This document shows, piece after piece, positions 24,884-41,707 of a DNA stretch of 64,000 nt (positions within the stretch are counted from its first letter, which is position 1; each line of letters opens with the position of its first letter). Both the position numbers and the translations under genes were made by a program. The notes under the pieces were generated by a model, which was given only the letters and a program-made list of their open reading frames with translations, was not told where the DNA came from and searched no databases. The DNA comes from Piscicola geometra (taxonomy: Eukaryota; Annelida; Clitellata; Hirudinida; Piscicolidae), in the NCBI GenBank assembly GCA_943735955.1, contig OX030955.1:12099220-12163219 (forward strand), written 5' to 3'.

Positions 24884-27569
24884 ACCCAATCTCGAAAAAT
24901 AAAAAAGACTCTATGTTGTTGTTGTTTACTAAAGTAATGTAAACATTTTATTATTCTTTTTTCTTGTTGTCGTCGTTTTCCATTTCGGCTTTATATCCGT
25001 CCATAAGCAGTATCAGCATCAAGGCGTCTACACTTTTCATAAATTCGGCTTTTTCATTATTTCTAACAAAGTCGCTTGAGATTGATTATATAAAAGGAAA
25101 TTCCTTTTAGAAGGAGGAAAGTACTATAATTGTGAAAACGTAATTGAACCTAGCAGGCTAGAGGGTATCAAGGCATCTTTAGGCAACTATCATATTATAT
25201 TCATTCATATTTCTACCTACTGTTTCGAGTTATCTTCGTGGTGACTCAAAAACAAACGGCATAATAATAATAATAATAGATGTGTCTATAAAAGTAGTAT
25301 GGCCCTCAATGCCTCTACTCCTTTCATCATTTGTGATAAATAAAGCTTGTAAAAGACTCACTTCAAATCAAATAAATTCCAAATTTAGAAAAAGTATGCT
25401 TTTCTATCTATTCAACAATCTCATGTTGTATACACTTAATTAAATATTTCACAAAGTTTGAATTTTAAGTGTAATCTTTAGTCGCCAGGGGGACAAAAAA
25501 CTGAAATTTATAAGGGTTTTTTCTTTGATTATTTATAAAATCATGAAATTTAGATGAAGTGCATAATAACAACAAAAATATTAACAGCAATAGAGCCATG
25601 GCAGTTTCAGTCTGCCTGCCTGCCTGCCTGCCTTCCTCCCTGCCAGCTAGCCTCTGCCTGCACACCTATATCTATTCAATATGTAGTAGCATTAGAAGAA
25701 GGCTTTCAATTTGAAGGCAGAATGCATTTATTATTAATATTAATTTCCATTTGGATTATTAATATTCACACAATATTCTTCTTTTTTTTCTATTCATCTA
25801 CTATGCTTTCATAGGCACTCCAAAGGCTGCCTTCCAACATAAGGCAATTGCTCACACTCAGACTGGCACTGCTTTGTAATTATATTTATTGTCTTCATTA
25901 ATGTTCAAGATGAGAGCTAGATTGCTATTATTAGTATTTATGAACTGCAAAAAAAATTCATTTGAAATGTTCAAGTAGATAGAAAGAAAGAAAGATTGAA
26001 TGTAAATGCCATCAGGCAGAAGCAAGTGCAAGAAAGAAGACAAGAAAGAGTCACTCTATAGCAGCATTTGTAGCTACTCTTTAGCTTGGTATTTCTCATA
26101 AACAGTCAAAAGCCTACTCATGCCATGACAGTAAAACATCTTGGATGTATCTTGTATGTATGTATGTATGAGAATGTAGAAGGTATTAGTTCTTGAAAGA
26201 ACTAGTTTTAGCTCTAAAGAAACAAGCATCGGATTCTTTTTTCATTTAATTAGACTTATTAAAAAGCTAATTTTTAATTTCCTTATAACTCTAGTTCTTT
26301 CAAATCTCGGTCTTTTCGTTGGCGCCAAAACGCTTTGTTCTTTCAAGTTTATAAACAAAGCCTTTAAACACCCTTCATTTTGACTTTTAAACGCAATTCT
26401 TTTGCCTAAATTTATTAACTTACATTTATATAAGAAAAAGAAGAGTAGAAGGATGATAAGGAGACATTTTCTTTTATTCCATAAGTACCTTCAAACCATG
26501 CCAATTAAAAATTTCTAAATGATGATGAAGCATTAAAGTGTTATGAGGTGAAATCTTATGAGATAGGTGAGCAGTCAGTCAGACAGGCAGACAGACAGGC
26601 AGGCAGGCAGGCAGGCAGCAGACAGGCACTCAGTCAGTCAGTGAGGCAACAAGACCTAGTCATTAAGCAAAATTTGGGAATTTGAGTAAAAGACCAAAAG
26701 AAAAACTTATAAAAACATTTAAAACTCACTTGCTGCTTCAGAGGAGAAGGTGAGCAAGAGATTATGAGCCTTATCAATATCTCTATAGATAGTTGCCAAA
26801 AATGACATGCAAATAGTAATAAAAACTAAAAAGTAGAAGAAACATTCTATTTAATTCTATATATCGAGTCAAAAGAATCATGTGGATTAAAAATAAGAAG
26901 ATATACTATTTAGAAATGACATGTGTGAACATGCATTCAGTCAGTCAAGGGCTCTTACAAAGAGGCAAGCAAGGATAGAATCCACTTTTGTTGATTGAAA
27001 GTAACATGTAAAAGTATAAATTTTATAAAATCAAAATAACTCACCTTTCGACTGTTTACAAAAACTTCATCTCAATCAAGTATGTAGAAGGCAAAAACTG
27101 CCTAAAAACTATTAGATTGGCATAAACGCACCAAGAAAGAAGTTGTGATTTTCTTTTAATCAAAAAATATCTATCAATCAAATATATATGAAAAATGTTT
27201 TAAAAGGTTGCAAATGTCAAGAGATTCAATCTGATGTCATGAGAGAGCAGGAGGGCAGACAGGCATAAAGACCTAAGGGAAATAATATATACTCTTGACT
27301 ATATGTTCTTATTATAGGATGAAAATGTAATTTTTTTTATTATCCAAATAACTCACTAATACTAACTATATTGAAATTATTATTTTTAGTCGCCAGAGAG
27401 CCAAAAATAGCAATAAATAAAATAACAACTGACCGAATGAGAAGGGAGGATGCTTCTTTTTCTTTACACCACCACCACCAACAGCAACAACAACAACAAC
27501 AGCAACAACAACAACAACAGCAGCAACGAAGAAACAACAACAAAGTTTATTTCTTTTTTGAGCATTGGT

Positions 27570-27585
27570 GGCTCTGAAAAGAGCC
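27570..27585 (-). terminator. Histone 3' stem-loop, H3 copy 5
   Basis: Same as at 5191-5206. Confidence 0.95.
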
Positions 27586-27621
27586 GTTTTGTGGTGCAAG
27601 TTAAGTGATGAGCATTTCTTC

Positions 27622-28731
<1,110 letters not shown>

Positions 28732-28768
28732 GTCTCTTTCATCTATCCATCCATCCATCCTCACAAAC

Positions 28769-28784
28769 GGTCCTTTTCAGGACC
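28769..28784 (+). terminator. Histone 3' stem-loop, H4 copy 6
   Basis: Same sequence as at 580-595. Confidence 0.95.
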
Positions 28785-29163
28785 ACAATTTCGAAAAAAC
28801 AAAAATAACTTTTGTCCTTTACCTCTCATATGAAAGAAAATTATTCTTCTTATTAATGGCTTAATATTCTTGATTGATTGATTGAGTGAATTTTTGTTCA
28901 ATAATAAAAAATGGAATCTCTCAAGTACATAATCATTATTATTATCATGTCTATTCTTGATTTAGTGGACTTTTTTTAAATAATTAAAAACTTTATTAAA
29001 TTGAATCTTTATTAAAAGTAAAAATATACATTTTCGGAGAGTTCAATTTTCAATTCATCTAATCAATTAAGCATTTCATTAGCGGTGCCGTTAAGAGAGG
29101 TGCAGGCTAATATTAAATGAATAATCAACAAAGTGTCTATTTTTTCGTTTTTTGACATTTGGT

Positions 29164-29179
29164 GGCTCTGAAAAGAGCC
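29164..29179 (-). terminator. Histone 3' stem-loop, H2B copy 6
   Basis: Same as at 975-990. Confidence 0.95.
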
Positions 29180-29217
29180 TTTTGATGAATGTTTAATAGT
29201 GAGGTAGTAGCAGATTT

Positions 29218-29589
29218 CTACTTGGAGCTGGTGTACTTGGTGACGGCCTTGGTTCCTTCGCTTACAGCGTGCTTCGCCAACTCACCAGGCAGCAGGAGTC
29301 GAACGGCTGTTTGAATTTCCCTAGACGTGATGGTCGAGCGCTTGTTGTAGTGCGCCAGTCTAGACGCCTCAGCAGCGATTCTCTCGAAGATGTCGTTCAC
29401 GAAAGAGTTCATGATCGACATAGCCTTGCCGCTGATGCCGGTGTCGGGGTGCACTTGCTTGAGCACCTTGTAGATGTAAATGAAGTAGGACTCCTTTCGC
29501 CTCTTCTTCTGCTTCTTATCGGCATTTCTGACCGCCTTCGCCTTACTCGCGGCCTTCTTGGCTCCCTTACTGGCTGGTTTGGGTGGCAT
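29218..29589 (-). CDS. H2B: Histone H2B, copy 6
   Basis: Protein identical to copy 1. Divergent from the H2A at 30016. Confidence 0.99.
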   Translation of the reverse strand: MPPKPASKGAKKAASKAKAVRNADKKQKKRRKESYFIYIYKVLKQVHPDTGISGKAMSIMNSFVNDIFERIAAEASRLAHYNKRSTITSREIQTAVRLLLPGELAKHAVSEGTKAVTKYTSSK

Positions 29590-30015
29590 GCTTGTTGACT
29601 AATTGACTGACTAACTGACCGACTGAGAATGAGAATATGTGAAATTTCACAAATGCAGAGTCGACGTCTTGCTACTATTTATACGGAAAGCGATCTCGCC
29701 ACTTTAGTCAAGTTATCACGTGAGCAATTGACTAAAGTTACTCAGCCAATTAGAGCCGACGTTCGAAAGTTTGACTAAAGTGAAATAGACGAATGGCGGT
29801 TGATATTTCAAATTTGACTAAAGTCAAATCGACGAACGGCGGTTGAGACAACAAAGTTGACTAAAGTGAAATCGACGAATGGCAGTAGAGATTTCAAATT
29901 TGACTAAAGTCACTTTTGTATATAAAGGAGCTTTCAAATTTAACTCGACATAACTACCGATCTCCATTCCATTAGATTTTACATTTCTTAGTAGTCAACG
30001 TCATCAGTCATCAGC
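29590..30015. promoter_or_regulatory. H2B/H2A divergent promoter, unit 6
   Basis: H2A TATA at 29919-29925, H2B TATA (minus) at 29676-29683. Confidence 0.85.
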
Positions 30016-30420
30016 ATGTCTGGCAGAGGTAAAGGCGGCAAAGTGAAGGGAAAGTCAAAGACTAGGTCGAGTCGTGCGGGACTGCAATTCCCGGTCGGAA
30101 GAATTCACAGACTTCTTCGCAAAGGCAACTACGCCGAAAGAATCGGTGCAGGCGCGCCAGTCTACTTGGCCGCCGTGATGGAGTACTTGGCGGCTGAGGT
30201 ACTCGAGTTGGCGGGCAACGCCGCGCGTGACAACAAGAAGACGAGAATCATTCCTCGTCACTTGCAACTAGCCATCAGGAACGACGAAGAGTTGAACAAA
30301 CTTTTGTCCGGCGTCACGATCGCCCAAGGTGGTGTCTTGCCAAACATCCAGGCGGTTCTGCTGCCCAAGAAGACCGCTACAACTGGTGGAGGAGGCAGCC
30401 AGGCTGTTTCCAGTCAGTAA
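30016..30420 (+). CDS. H2A: Histone H2A, copy 6
   Basis: Protein identical to copy 1. Divergent from the H2B at 29218-29589. Confidence 0.98.
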   Translation: MSGRGKGGKVKGKSKTRSSRAGLQFPVGRIHRLLRKGNYAERIGAGAPVYLAAVMEYLAAEVLELAGNAARDNKKTRIIPRHLQLAIRNDEELNKLLSGVTIAQGGVLPNIQAVLLPKKTATTGGGGSQAVSSQ

Positions 30421-30461
30421 CGGATTCTGCTTGCTTCTTTACCAGCGAACAACTTCAAAAC

Positions 30462-30477
30462 GGCTCTTTTCAGAGCC
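30462..30477 (+). terminator. Histone 3' stem-loop, H2A copy 6
   Basis: Same as at 2273-2288. Confidence 0.95.
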
Positions 30478-33179
30478 ACCCAATCTCGAAAAATAAAAAA
30501 GACTCTATGTTGTTGTTGTTTACTAAAGTAATGTAAACATTTTATTATTCTTTTTTCTTGTTGTCGTCGTTTTCCATTTCGGCTTTATATCCGTCCATAA
30601 GCAGTATCAGCATCAAGGCGTCTACACTTTTCATAAATTCGGCTTTTTCATTATTTCTAACAAAGTCGCTTGAGATTGATTATATAAAAGGAAATTCCTT
30701 TTAGAAGGAGGAAAGTACTATAATTGTGAAAACGTAATTGAACCTAGCAGGCTAGAGGGTATCAAGGCATCTTTAGGCAACTATCATATTATATTCATTC
30801 ATATTTCTACCTACTGTTTCGAGTTATCTTCGTGGTGACTCAAAAACAAACGGCATAATAATAATAATAATAGATGTGTCTATAAAAGTAGTATGGCCCT
30901 CAATGCCTCTACTCCTTTCACCATTTGTGATAAATAAAGCTTGTAAAAGAGTCACTTCAATTCAAATAAATTCCAAATTTAGAAAAAGTATTCTTTTCTA
31001 TCTATTCAACAATCTCATGTTGTATACACTTAATTAAATATTTCACAAAGTTTGAATTTTAAGTGTAATCTTTAGTCGCCAGGGGGACAAAAAACTTAAA
31101 TTTATAAGGGTTTTTTCTTTGATTATTTATAAAATCATGAAATTTAGATGAAGTGCATAATAACAACAAAAATATTAACAGCAATAGAGCCATGGCAGTT
31201 TCAGTCTGCCTGCCTGCCTGCCTGCCTGCCTTCCTCCCTGCCAGCTAGCCTCTGCCTGCACACCTATATCTATTCAATATGTAGTAGCATTAGAAGAAGG
31301 CTTTCAATTTGAAGGCAGAATGCATTTATTATTAATATTAATTTCCATTTGGATTATTAATATTCACACAATATTCTTCTTTTTTTTCTATTCATCTACT
31401 ATGCTTTCATAGGCACTCCAAAGGCTGCCTTCCAACATAAGGCAATTGCTCACACTCAGACTGGCACTGCTTTGTAATTATATTTATTGTCTTCATTAAT
31501 GTTCAAGATGAGAGCTAGATTGCTATTATTAGTATTTATGAACTGCAAAAAAAATTCATTTGAAATGTTCAAGTAGATAGAAAGAAAAAAAGATTGAATG
31601 TAAATGCCATCAGGCAGAAGCAAGTGCAAGAAAGAAGACAAGAAAGAGTCACTCTATAGCAGCATTTGTAGCTACTCTTTAGCTTGGTATTTCTCATAAA
31701 CAGTCAAAAGCCTACTCATGCCATGACAGTAAAACATCTTGGATGTATCTTGTATGTATGTATGTATGAGAATGTAGAAGGTATTAGTTCTTGAAAGAAC
31801 TAGTTTTAGCTCTAAAGAAATAAGCATCGGATTCTTTTTTCATTTAATTAGACTTATTAAAAAGCTAATTTTTAATTTCCTTATAACTCTAGTTCTTTCA
31901 AATCTCGGTCTTTTCGTTGGCGCCAAAACGCTTTGTTCTTTCAAGTTTATAAACAAAGCCTTTAAACACCCTTCATTTTGACTTTTAAACGCAATTCTTT
32001 TGCCTAAATTTATTAACTTACATTTATATAAGAAAAAGAAGAGTAGAAGGATGATAAGGAGACATTTTCTTTTATTCCATAAGTACCTTCAAACCATGCC
32101 AATTAAAAATTTCTAAATGATGATGAAGCATTAAAGTGTTATGAGGTGAAATCTTATGAGATAGGTGAGCAGTCAGTCAGACAGGCAGACAGACAGGCAG
32201 GCAGGCAGGCAGGCAGCAGACAGGCACTCAGTCAGTCAGTGAGGCAACAAGACCTAGTCATTAAGCAAAATTTGGGAATTTGAGTAAAAGACCAAAAGAA
32301 AAACTTATAAAAACATTTAAAACTCACTTGCTGCTTCAGAGGAGAAGGTGAGCAAGAGATTATGAGCCTTATCAATATCTCTATAGATAGTTGCCAAAAA
32401 TGACATGCAAATAGTAATAAAAACTAAAAAGTAGAAGAAACATTCTATTTAATTCTATATATCGAGTCAAAAGAATCATGTGGATTAAAAATAAGAAGAT
32501 ATACTATTAAGAAATGACATGTGTGAACATGCATTCAGTCAGTCAAGGGCTCTTACAAAGAGGCAAGCAAGGATAGAATCCACTTTTGTTGATTGAAAGT
32601 AGCATGTAAAAGTATAAATTTTATAAAATCAAAATAACTCACCTTTCGACTGTTTACAAAAACTTCATCTCAATCAAGTATGTAGAAGGCAAAAACTGCC
32701 TAAAAACTATTAGATTGGCATAAACGCACCAAGAAAGAAGTTGTGATTTTCTTTTAATCAAAAAATATCTATCAATCAAATATATATGAAAAATGTTTTA
32801 AAAGGTTGCAAATGTCAAGAGATTCAATCTGATGTCATGAGAGAGCAGGAGGGCAGACAGGCATAAAGACCTAAAGGAAATAATATATACTCTTGACTAT
32901 ATGTTCTTATTATAGGATGAAAATGTAATTTTTTTTATTATCCAAATAACTCACTAATACTAACTATATTGAAATTATTATTTTTAGTCGCCAGAGAGCC
33001 AAAAATAGCAATAAATAAAATAACAACTGACCGAATGAGAAGGGAGGATGCTTCTTTTTCTTTACACCACCACCACCACCACCACCACCAACAGCAACAA
33101 CAACAACAACAGCAACAACAACAACAACAGCAGCAACGAAGAAACAACAACAAAGTTTATTTCTTTTTTGAGCATTGGT

Positions 33180-33195
33180 GGCTCTGAAAAGAGCC
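33180..33195 (-). terminator. Histone 3' stem-loop, H3 copy 6
   Basis: Same as at 5191-5206. Confidence 0.95.
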
Positions 33196-33231
33196 GTTTT
33201 GTGGTGCAAGTTAAGTGATGAGCATTTCTTC

Positions 33232-34341
<1,110 letters not shown>

Positions 34342-34378
34342 GTCTCTTTCATCTATCCATCCATCCATCCTCACAAAC

Positions 34379-34394
34379 GGTCCTTTTCAGGACC
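34379..34394 (+). terminator. Histone 3' stem-loop, H4 copy 7
   Basis: Same sequence as at 580-595. Confidence 0.95.
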
Positions 34395-34778
34395 ACAATT
34401 TCGAAAAAACAAAAATAACTTTTGTCCTTTACCTCTCATATGAAAGAAAATTATTCTTCTTATTAATGGCTTAATATTCTTGATTGATTGATTACATTGA
34501 GTGAATTTTTGTTCAATAATAAAAAATGGAATCTCTCAAGTACATAATCATTATTATTATCATGTCTATTCTTGATTTAGTGGACTTTTTTTAAATAATT
34601 AAAAACTTTATTAAATTGAATCTTTATTAAAAGTAAAAATATACATTTTCGGAGAGTTCAATTTTCAATTCATCTAATCAATTAAGCATTTCATTAGCGG
34701 TGCCGTTAAGAGAGGTGCAGGCTAATATTAAATGAATAATCAACAAAGTGTCTATTTTTTCGTTTTTTGACATTTGGT

Positions 34779-34794
34779 GGCTCTGAAAAGAGCC
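34779..34794 (-). terminator. Histone 3' stem-loop, H2B copy 7
   Basis: Same as at 975-990. Confidence 0.95.
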
Positions 34795-34832
34795 TTTTGA
34801 TGAATGTTTAATAGTGAGGTAGTAGCAGATTT

Positions 34833-35204
34833 CTACTTGGAGCTGGTGTACTTGGTGACGGCCTTGGTTCCTTCGCTTACAGCGTGCTTCGCCAACTCAC
34901 CAGGCAGCAGGAGTCGAACGGCTGTTTGAATTTCCCTAGACGTGATGGTCGAGCGCTTGTTGTAGTGCGCCAGTCTAGACGCCTCAGCAGCGATTCTCTC
35001 GAAGATGTCGTTCACGAAAGAGTTCATGATCGACATAGCCTTGCCGCTGATGCCGGTGTCGGGGTGCACTTGCTTGAGCACCTTGTAGATGTAAATGAAG
35101 TAGGACTCCTTTCGCCTCTTCTTCTGCTTCTTATCGGCATTTCTGACCGCCTTCGCCTTACTCGCGGCCTTCTTGGCTCCCTTACTGGCTGGTTTGGGTG
35201 GCAT
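34833..35204 (-). CDS. H2B: Histone H2B, copy 7
   Basis: Protein identical to copy 1. Divergent from the H2A at 35631. Confidence 0.99.
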   Translation of the reverse strand: MPPKPASKGAKKAASKAKAVRNADKKQKKRRKESYFIYIYKVLKQVHPDTGISGKAMSIMNSFVNDIFERIAAEASRLAHYNKRSTITSREIQTAVRLLLPGELAKHAVSEGTKAVTKYTSSK

Positions 35205-35630
35205 GCTTGTTGACTAATTGACTGACTAACTGACCGACTGAGAATGAGAATATGTGAAATTTCACAAATGCAGAGTCGACGTCTTGCTACTATTTATACG
35301 GAAAGCGATCTCGCCACTTTAGTCAAGTTATCACGTGAGCAATTGACTAAAGTTACTCAGCCAATTAGAGCCGACGTTCGAAAGTTTGACTAAAGTGAAA
35401 TAGACGAATGGCGGTTGATATTTCAAATTTGACTAAAGTCAAATCGACGAACGGCGGTTGAGACAACAAAGTTGACTAAAGTGAAATCGACGAATGGCAG
35501 TAGAGATTTCAAATTTGACTAAAGTCACTTTTGTATATAAAGGAGCTTTCAAATTTAACTCGACATAACTACCGATCTCCATTCCATTAGATTTTACATT
35601 TCTTAGTAGTCAACGTCATCAGTCATCAGC
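35205..35630. promoter_or_regulatory. H2B/H2A divergent promoter, unit 7
   Basis: H2A TATA at 35534-35540, H2B TATA (minus) at 35291-35298. Confidence 0.85.
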
Positions 35631-36035
35631 ATGTCTGGCAGAGGTAAAGGCGGCAAAGTGAAGGGAAAGTCAAAGACTAGGTCGAGTCGTGCGGGACTGC
35701 AATTCCCGGTCGGAAGAATTCACAGACTTCTTCGCAAAGGCAACTACGCCGAAAGAATCGGTGCAGGCGCGCCAGTCTACTTGGCCGCCGTGATGGAGTA
35801 CTTGGCGGCTGAGGTACTCGAGTTGGCGGGCAACGCCGCGCGTGACAACAAGAAGACGAGAATCATTCCTCGTCACTTGCAACTAGCCATCAGGAACGAC
35901 GAAGAGTTGAACAAACTTTTGTCCGGCGTCACGATCGCCCAAGGTGGTGTCTTGCCAAACATCCAGGCGGTTCTGCTGCCCAAGAAGACCGCTACAACTG
36001 GTGGAGGAGGCAGCCAGGCTGTTTCCAGTCAGTAA
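35631..36035 (+). CDS. H2A: Histone H2A, copy 7
   Basis: Protein identical to copy 1. Divergent from the H2B at 34833-35204. Confidence 0.98.
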   Translation: MSGRGKGGKVKGKSKTRSSRAGLQFPVGRIHRLLRKGNYAERIGAGAPVYLAAVMEYLAAEVLELAGNAARDNKKTRIIPRHLQLAIRNDEELNKLLSGVTIAQGGVLPNIQAVLLPKKTATTGGGGSQAVSSQ

Positions 36036-36076
36036 CGGATTCTGCTTGCTTCTTTACCAGCGAACAACTTCAAAAC

Positions 36077-36092
36077 GGCTCTTTTCAGAGCC
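36077..36092 (+). terminator. Histone 3' stem-loop, H2A copy 7
   Basis: Same as at 2273-2288. Confidence 0.95.
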
Positions 36093-38794
36093 ACCCAATC
36101 TCGAAAAATAAAAAAGACTCTATGTTGTTGTTGTTTACTAAAGTAATGTAAACATTTTATTATTCTTTTTTCTTGTTGTCGTCGTTTTCCATTTCGGCTT
36201 TATATCCGTCCATAAGCAGTATCAGCATCAAGGCGTCTACACTTTTCATAAATTCGGCTTTTTCATTATTTCTAACAAAGTCGCTTGAGATTGATTATAT
36301 AAAAGGAAATTCCTTTTAGAAGGAGGAAAGTACTATAATTGTGAAAACGTAATTGAACCTAGCAGGCTAGAGGGTATCAAGGCATCTTTAGGCAACTATC
36401 ATATTATATTCATTCATATTTCTACCTACTGTTTCGAGTTATCTTCGTGGTGACTCAAAAACAAACGGCATAATAATAATAATAATAGATGTGTCTATAA
36501 AAGTAGTATGGCCCTCAATGCCTCTACTCCTTTCATCATTTGTGATAAATAAAGCTTGTAAAAGAGTCACTTCAATTCAAATAAATTCCAAATTTAGAAA
36601 AAGTATGCTTTTCTATCTATTCAACAATCTCATGTTGTATACACTTAATTAAATATTTCACAAAGTTTGAATTTTAAGTGTAATCTTTAGTCGCCAGGGG
36701 GACAAAAAACTTAAATTTATAAGGGTTTTTTCTTTGATTATTTATAAAATCATGAAATTTAGATGAAGTGCATAATAACAACAAAAATATTAACAGCAAT
36801 AGAGCCATGGCAGTTTCAGTCTGCCTGCCTGCCTGCCTGCCTGCCTTCCTCCCTGCCAGCTAGCCTCTGCCTGCACACCTATATCTATTCAATATGTAGT
36901 AGCATTAGAAGAAGGCTTTCAATTTGAAGGCAGAATGCATTTATTATTAATATTAATTTCCATTTGGATTATTAATATTCACACAATATTCTTCTTTTTT
37001 TTCTATTCATCTACTATGCTTTCATAGGCACTCCAAAGGCTGCCTTCCAACATAAGGCAATTGCTCACACTCAGACTGGCACTGCTTTGTAATTATATTT
37101 ATTGTCTTCATTAATGTTCAAGATGAGAGCTAGATTGCTATTATTAGTATTTATGAACTGCAAAAAAAATTCATTTGAAATGTTCAAGTAGATAGAAAGA
37201 AAAAAAGATTGAATGTAAATGCCATCAGGCAGAAGCAAGTGCAAGAAAGAAGACAAGAAAGAGTCACTCTATAGCAGCATTTGTAGCTACTCTTTAGCTT
37301 GGTATTTCTCATAAACAGTCAAAAGCCTACTCATGCCATGACAGTAAAACATCTTGGATGTATCTTGTATGTATGTATGTATGAGAATGTAGAAGGTATT
37401 AGTTCTTGAAAGAACTAGTTTTAGCTCTAAAGAAATAAGCATCGGATTCTTTTTTCATTTAATTAGACTTATTAAAAAGCTAATTTTTAATTTCCTTATA
37501 ACTCTAGTTCTTTCAAATCTCGGTCTTTTCGTTGGCGCCAAAACGCTTTGTTCTTTCAAGTTTATAAACAAAGCCTTTAAACACCCTTCATTTTGACTTT
37601 TAAACGCAATTCTTTTGCCTAAATTTATTAACTTACATTTATATAAGAAAAAGAAGAGTAGAAGGATGATAAGGAGACATTTTCTTTTATTCCATAAGTA
37701 CCTTCAAACCATGCCAATTAAAAATTTCTAAATGATGATGAAGCATTAAAGTGTTATGAGGTGAAATCTTATGAGATAGGTGAGCAGTCAGTCAGACAGG
37801 CAGACAGACAGGCAGGCAGGCAGGCAGGCAGCAGACAGGCACTCAGTCAGTCAGTGAGGCAACAAGACCTAGTCATTAAGCAAAATTTGGGAATTTGAGT
37901 AAAAGACCAAAAGAAAAACTTATAAAAACATTTAAAACTCACTTGCTGCTTCAGAGGAGAAGGTGAGCAAGAGATTATGAGCCTTATCAATATCTCTATA
38001 GATAGTTGCCAAAAATGACATGCAAATAGTAATAAAAACTAAAAAGTAGAAGAAACATTCTATTTAATTCTATATATCGAGTCAAAAGAATCATGTGGAT
38101 TAAAAATAAGAAGATATACTATTTAGAAATGACATGTGTGAACATGCATTCAGTCAGTCAAGGGCTCTTACAAAGAGGCAAGCAAGGATAGAATCCACTT
38201 TTGTTGATTGAAAGTAACATGTAAAAGTATAAATTTTATAAAATCAAAATAACTCACCTTTCGACTGTTTACAAAAACTTCATCTCAATCAAGTATGTAG
38301 AAGGCAAAAACTGCCTAAAAACTATTAGATTGGCATAAACGCACCAAGAAAGAAGTTGTGATTTTCTTTTAATCAAAAAATATCTATCAATCAAATATAT
38401 ATGAAAAATGTTTTAAAAGGTTGCAAATGTCAAGAGATTCAATCTGATGTCATGAGAGAGCAGGAGGGCAGACAGGCATAAAGACCTAAGGGAAATAATA
38501 TATACTCTTGACTATATGTTCTTATTATAGGATGAAAATGTAATTTTTTTTATTATCCAAATAACTCACTAATACTAACTATATTGAAATTATTATTTTT
38601 AGTCGCCAGAGAGCCAAAAATAGCAATAAATAAAATAACAACTGACCGAATGAGAAGGGAGGATGCTTCTTTTTCTTTACACCACCACCACCACCACCAC
38701 CACCAACAGCAACAACAACAACAACAGCAACAACAACAACAACAGCAGCAACGAAGAAACAACAACAAAGTTTATTTCTTTTTTGAGCATTGGT

Positions 38795-38810
38795 GGCTCT
38801 GAAAAGAGCC
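38795..38810 (-). terminator. Histone 3' stem-loop, H3 copy 7
   Basis: Same as at 5191-5206. Confidence 0.95.
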
Positions 38811-38846
38811 GTTTTGTGGTGCAAGTTAAGTGATGAGCATTTCTTC

Positions 38847-39956
<1,110 letters not shown>

Positions 39957-39993
39957 GTCTCTTTCATCTATCCATCCATCCATCCTCACAAAC

Positions 39994-40009
39994 GGTCCTT
40001 TTCAGGACC
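39994..40009 (+). terminator. Histone 3' stem-loop, H4 copy 8
   Basis: Same sequence as at 580-595. Confidence 0.95.
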
Positions 40010-40393
40010 ACAATTTCGAAAAAACAAAAATAACTTTTGTCCTTTACCTCTCATATGAAAGAAAATTATTCTTCTTATTAATGGCTTAATATTCTTGATT
40101 GATTGATTACATTGAGTGAATTTTTGTTCAATAATAAAAAATGGAATCTCTCAAGTACATAATCATTATTATTATCATGTCTATTCTTGATTTAGTGGAC
40201 TTTTTTTAAATAATTAAAAACTTTATTAAATTGAATCTTTATTAAAAGTAAAAATATACATTTTCGGAGAGTTCAATTTTCAATTCATCTAATCAATTAA
40301 GCATTTCATTAGCGGTGCCGTTAAGAGAGGTGCAGGCTAATATTAAATGAATAATCAACAAAGTGTCTATTTTTTCGTTTTTTGACATTTGGT

Positions 40394-40409
40394 GGCTCTG
40401 AAAAGAGCC
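40394..40409 (-). terminator. Histone 3' stem-loop, H2B copy 8
   Basis: Same as at 975-990. Confidence 0.95.
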
Positions 40410-40447
40410 TTTTGATGAATGTTTAATAGTGAGGTAGTAGCAGATTT

Positions 40448-40819
40448 CTACTTGGAGCTGGTGTACTTGGTGACGGCCTTGGTTCCTTCGCTTACAGCGT
40501 GCTTCGCCAACTCACCAGGCAGCAGGAGTCGAACGGCTGTTTGAATTTCCCTAGACGTGATGGTCGAGCGCTTGTTGTAGTGCGCCAGTCTAGACGCCTC
40601 AGCAGCGATTCTCTCGAAGATGTCGTTCACGAAAGAGTTCATGATCGACATAGCCTTGCCGCTGATGCCGGTGTCGGGGTGCACTTGCTTGAGCACCTTG
40701 TAGATGTAAATGAAGTAGGACTCCTTTCGCCTCTTCTTCTGCTTCTTATCGGCATTTCTGACCGCCTTCGCCTTACTCGCGGCCTTCTTGGCTCCCTTAC
40801 TGGCTGGTTTGGGTGGCAT
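40448..40819 (-). CDS. H2B: Histone H2B, copy 8
   Basis: Protein identical to copy 1. Divergent from the H2A at 41246. Confidence 0.99.
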   Translation of the reverse strand: MPPKPASKGAKKAASKAKAVRNADKKQKKRRKESYFIYIYKVLKQVHPDTGISGKAMSIMNSFVNDIFERIAAEASRLAHYNKRSTITSREIQTAVRLLLPGELAKHAVSEGTKAVTKYTSSK

Positions 40820-41245
40820 GCTTGTTGACTAATTGACTGACTAACTGACCGACTGAGAATGAGAATATGTGAAATTTCACAAATGCAGAGTCGACGTCTT
40901 GCTACTATTTATACGGAAAGCGATCTCGCCACTTTAGTCAAGTTATCACGTGAGCAATTGACTAAAGTTACTCAGCCAATTAGAGCCGACGTTCGAAAGT
41001 TTGACTAAAGTGAAATAGACGAATGGCGGTTGATATTTCAAATTTGACTAAAGTCAAATCGACGAACGGCGGTTGAGACAACAAAGTTGACTAAAGTGAA
41101 ATCGACGAATGGCAGTAGAGATTTCAAATTTGACTAAAGTCACTTTTGTATATAAAGGAGCTTTCAAATTTAACTCGACATAACTACCGATCTCCATTCC
41201 ATTAGATTTTACATTTCTTAGTAGTCAACGTCATCAGTCATCAGC
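40820..41245. promoter_or_regulatory. H2B/H2A divergent promoter, unit 8
   Basis: H2A TATA at 41149-41155, H2B TATA (minus) at 40906-40913. Confidence 0.85.
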
Positions 41246-41650
41246 ATGTCTGGCAGAGGTAAAGGCGGCAAAGTGAAGGGAAAGTCAAAGACTAGGTCGA
41301 GTCGTGCGGGACTGCAATTCCCGGTCGGAAGAATTCACAGACTTCTTCGCAAAGGCAACTACGCCGAAAGAATCGGTGCAGGCGCGCCAGTCTACTTGGC
41401 CGCCGTGATGGAGTACTTGGCGGCTGAGGTACTCGAGTTGGCGGGCAACGCCGCGCGTGACAACAAGAAGACGAGAATCATTCCTCGTCACTTGCAACTA
41501 GCCATCAGGAACGACGAAGAGTTGAACAAACTTTTGTCCGGCGTCACGATCGCCCAAGGTGGTGTCTTGCCAAACATCCAGGCGGTTCTGCTGCCCAAGA
41601 AGACCGCTACAACTGGTGGAGGAGGCAGCCAGGCTGTTTCCAGTCAGTAA
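41246..41650 (+). CDS. H2A: Histone H2A, copy 8
   Basis: Protein identical to copy 1. Divergent from the H2B at 40448-40819. Confidence 0.98.
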   Translation: MSGRGKGGKVKGKSKTRSSRAGLQFPVGRIHRLLRKGNYAERIGAGAPVYLAAVMEYLAAEVLELAGNAARDNKKTRIIPRHLQLAIRNDEELNKLLSGVTIAQGGVLPNIQAVLLPKKTATTGGGGSQAVSSQ

Positions 41651-41691
41651 CGGATTCTGCTTGCTTCTTTACCAGCGAACAACTTCAAAAC

Positions 41692-41707
41692 GGCTCTTTT
41701 CAGAGCC
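41692..41707 (+). terminator. Histone 3' stem-loop, H2A copy 8
   Basis: Same as at 2273-2288. Confidence 0.95.
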